Assembly (NCBI GenBank): GCA_900550825.1
Contig: URTZ01000126.1
Coordinates: 1 to 5,841, forward strand
Source: an uncultured Collinsella sp.
GTDB lineage: Bacteria > Actinomycetota > Coriobacteriia > Coriobacteriales > Coriobacteriaceae
Direction of reading: 5' to 3'
DNA: 5,841 nucleotides
The position numbers and the translations under genes were made by a program. The notes under the pieces were generated by a model. It was not told the DNA's origin and did not search any database. It was given only the letters and a program-made list of their open reading frames with translations. Positions 5,236 to 5,841 of the stretch are shown piece by piece (positions within the stretch are counted from its first letter, which is position 1; each line of letters opens with the position of its first letter).

Positions 5236-5841
5236 ATGCCGATACCGGAAAACGTGGAAAACCTGCGGAGAATTTCCGCAAAGAGCAGCATTTATCAAGT
5301 GGTATGCAGCTGGATCATCACGGGTGTGCTGAAGCCGGGAGAAAAGATCGTTGATTCCGAGCTTGCGAAGCGATTCAATGTCAGCCGGACCCCGGTGCGG
5401 GAGGCCATTCAGATCCTGGAGGGACAGAAGCTCGTCTATGTGGTGCCGGGCCGGGCTACGGTGGTGGCGGATATTGACCCTGCGGATATTGAAAAATGCT
5501 ACCGGCCGCTGGCCGATCTCGAGGCGCTCGCGGCGGAGCTTGCCTGCGACACCGTCCGCGCAATCGAAAACGGAACGGCGCAGCGCACGCCGCAGGACAA
5601 CGCGAAGGCGACGTATGCGCCGATGCTTTCCAAGAGCATGAGTCCCATCGACTGGACGCAGCGCGCGCGGTACGTCATCGATCAGGTGCGCGGGCTGATC
5701 CCGTGGCCGTGTGCCGTGTGCGAGCTGGGTGGACAGACGCTCAAGCTGTTTTCCACGCGCGTCGGCGGCGAGACGGCGAAGGCACCGGGCTGCGTCATCG
5801 GCGCGGGCAAGCAGGGCATCGAGGTCGCCTGCGGCGACGGA
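5236..5841 (+). CDS. GntR-family regulator N-terminus joined in frame to the Fmt C-terminal domain; chimeric, partial at right edge
   Basis: The frame is open from ATG 5236 to the window end (202 residues, no stop). Residues about 18-78 are a GntR winged helix-turn-helix, with the characteristic LKPGEKIVDSELAKRFNVSR followed by TPVREAIQIL. Residues 80-105 (DIDPADIEKCYRPLADLEAL onward) look like the start of an FCD ligand-binding domain. From about residue 106 the protein instead matches methionyl-tRNA formyltransferase: TPQDNAKATYAPMLSK (118-133), PIDW (137-140), IPWP (155-158), APG (183-185) and GKQGI.VACGDG (191-202). An FCD domain normally has about 120-150 residues with histidine metal ligands, which are missing, and the Fmt catalytic N-terminal domain is also missing. 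The start has a good ribosome site and promoter. By position, divergent from ygeY, the genuine regulator probably controls the purine-linked genes. The hybrid is most likely an assembly or recombination product rather than a working fusion protein. Confidence 0.75.
   Translation, partial: MPIPENVENLRRISAKSSIYQVVCSWIITGVLKPGEKIVDSELAKRFNVSRTPVREAIQILEGQKLVYVVPGRATVVADIDPADIEKCYRPLADLEALAAELACDTVRAIENGTAQRTPQDNAKATYAPMLSKSMSPIDWTQRARYVIDQVRGLIPWPCAVCELGGQTLKLFSTRVGGETAKAPGCVIGAGKQGIEVACGDG
5551..5841 (+). pseudogene. fmt: 3' part of fmt (methionyl-tRNA formyltransferase C-terminal domain), lacking the catalytic domain
   Basis: Recognisable Fmt sequence begins at TVRAIENGTA, the last helix region before the C-terminal tRNA-binding OB-like domain, and runs through YAPMLSK, PIDW, PWP and KQGI to the window edge. 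Fmt formylates initiator Met-tRNA, and its catalytic N-terminal domain of about 200 residues is absent upstream. The segment reads in the same frame as the GntR start. It has no ribosome site or start codon of its own nearby. Whether the gene ends normally lies outside the window. Confidence 0.7.

Noticed and set aside
4945..5298. Minus-strand open frame of 117 codons across the divergent intergenic region
   Set aside because: It runs through both promoters and the start of the GntR gene and has no ribosome site or recognisable domain.
1..5841. CRISPR arrays, tRNA/rRNA genes, insertion sequences, attachment sites, selenocysteine codons
   Set aside because: I saw no spaced direct repeats, cloverleaf, transposase motif or in-frame TGA within any of the recognised genes.

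Overview
The window carries four minus-strand genes of a purine/selenium-linked catabolic cluster and, at the right end, a divergent plus-strand regulator gene that looks chimeric. In transcription order (right to left) the minus-strand genes are ygeY (M20-type hydrolase), ygeW (carbamoyltransferase paralogue), a mocA/ygfJ-type nucleotidyltransferase and hydA (dihydropyrimidinase/D-hydantoinase). All four have homologues in the E. coli xdh-ygeWXY-hyuA-ygfJ-ygfK-ssnA-xdhD region, which recent work links to anaerobic purine/urate breakdown in gut bacteria. The key partners ygeX, ygfK, ssnA and xdhD are not in this window.

Layout: 1-31, a long hairpin at the left edge; 76-1443, hydA; 1453-2067, mocA-like, 9 bp upstream of hydA and so co-transcribed with it; 2155-2195, a strong intrinsic terminator after ygeW; 2219-3421, ygeW; 3422-3622, a gene-free spacer with three hairpins; 3623-4996, ygeY; 4997-5235, an AT-rich divergent intergenic region with two promoters and a candidate operator; 5236 to the right edge, an open frame that begins as a GntR-family regulator and continues as the C-terminal domain of methionyl-tRNA formyltransferase (Fmt).

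Organism: most of the window is GC-rich. ygeW and most of ygeY show a strong high-expression codon bias (CGC/CGT, GCC/GCT, GAG, AAG, GAC). This fits a gut actinobacterium of the Collinsella/Coriobacteriia type (inference, moderate confidence). The right end, from roughly codon 45-60 of ygeY outward, uses other codons (GCG, CGG, CGA, AGA, GAA, AAA) and an AT-rich intergenic region, more like a gut Clostridia/Oscillospiraceae genome.

How the genes may work together: HydA would open a cyclic amide ring, YgeY would hydrolyse an amide or related bond, YgeW would handle a carbamoyl group and carbamoyl phosphate, and the MocA-like enzyme would mature the molybdenum cofactor of a xanthine-dehydrogenase-type hydroxylase encoded elsewhere. 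The divergent GntR gene would be the expected local regulator.

The two most important observations are a codon-usage discontinuity inside ygeY and an in-frame GntR/Fmt junction near 5550. Together they suggest that the right end is a mosaic, either an assembly chimera or real recombination. No convincing wholly new system is visible.
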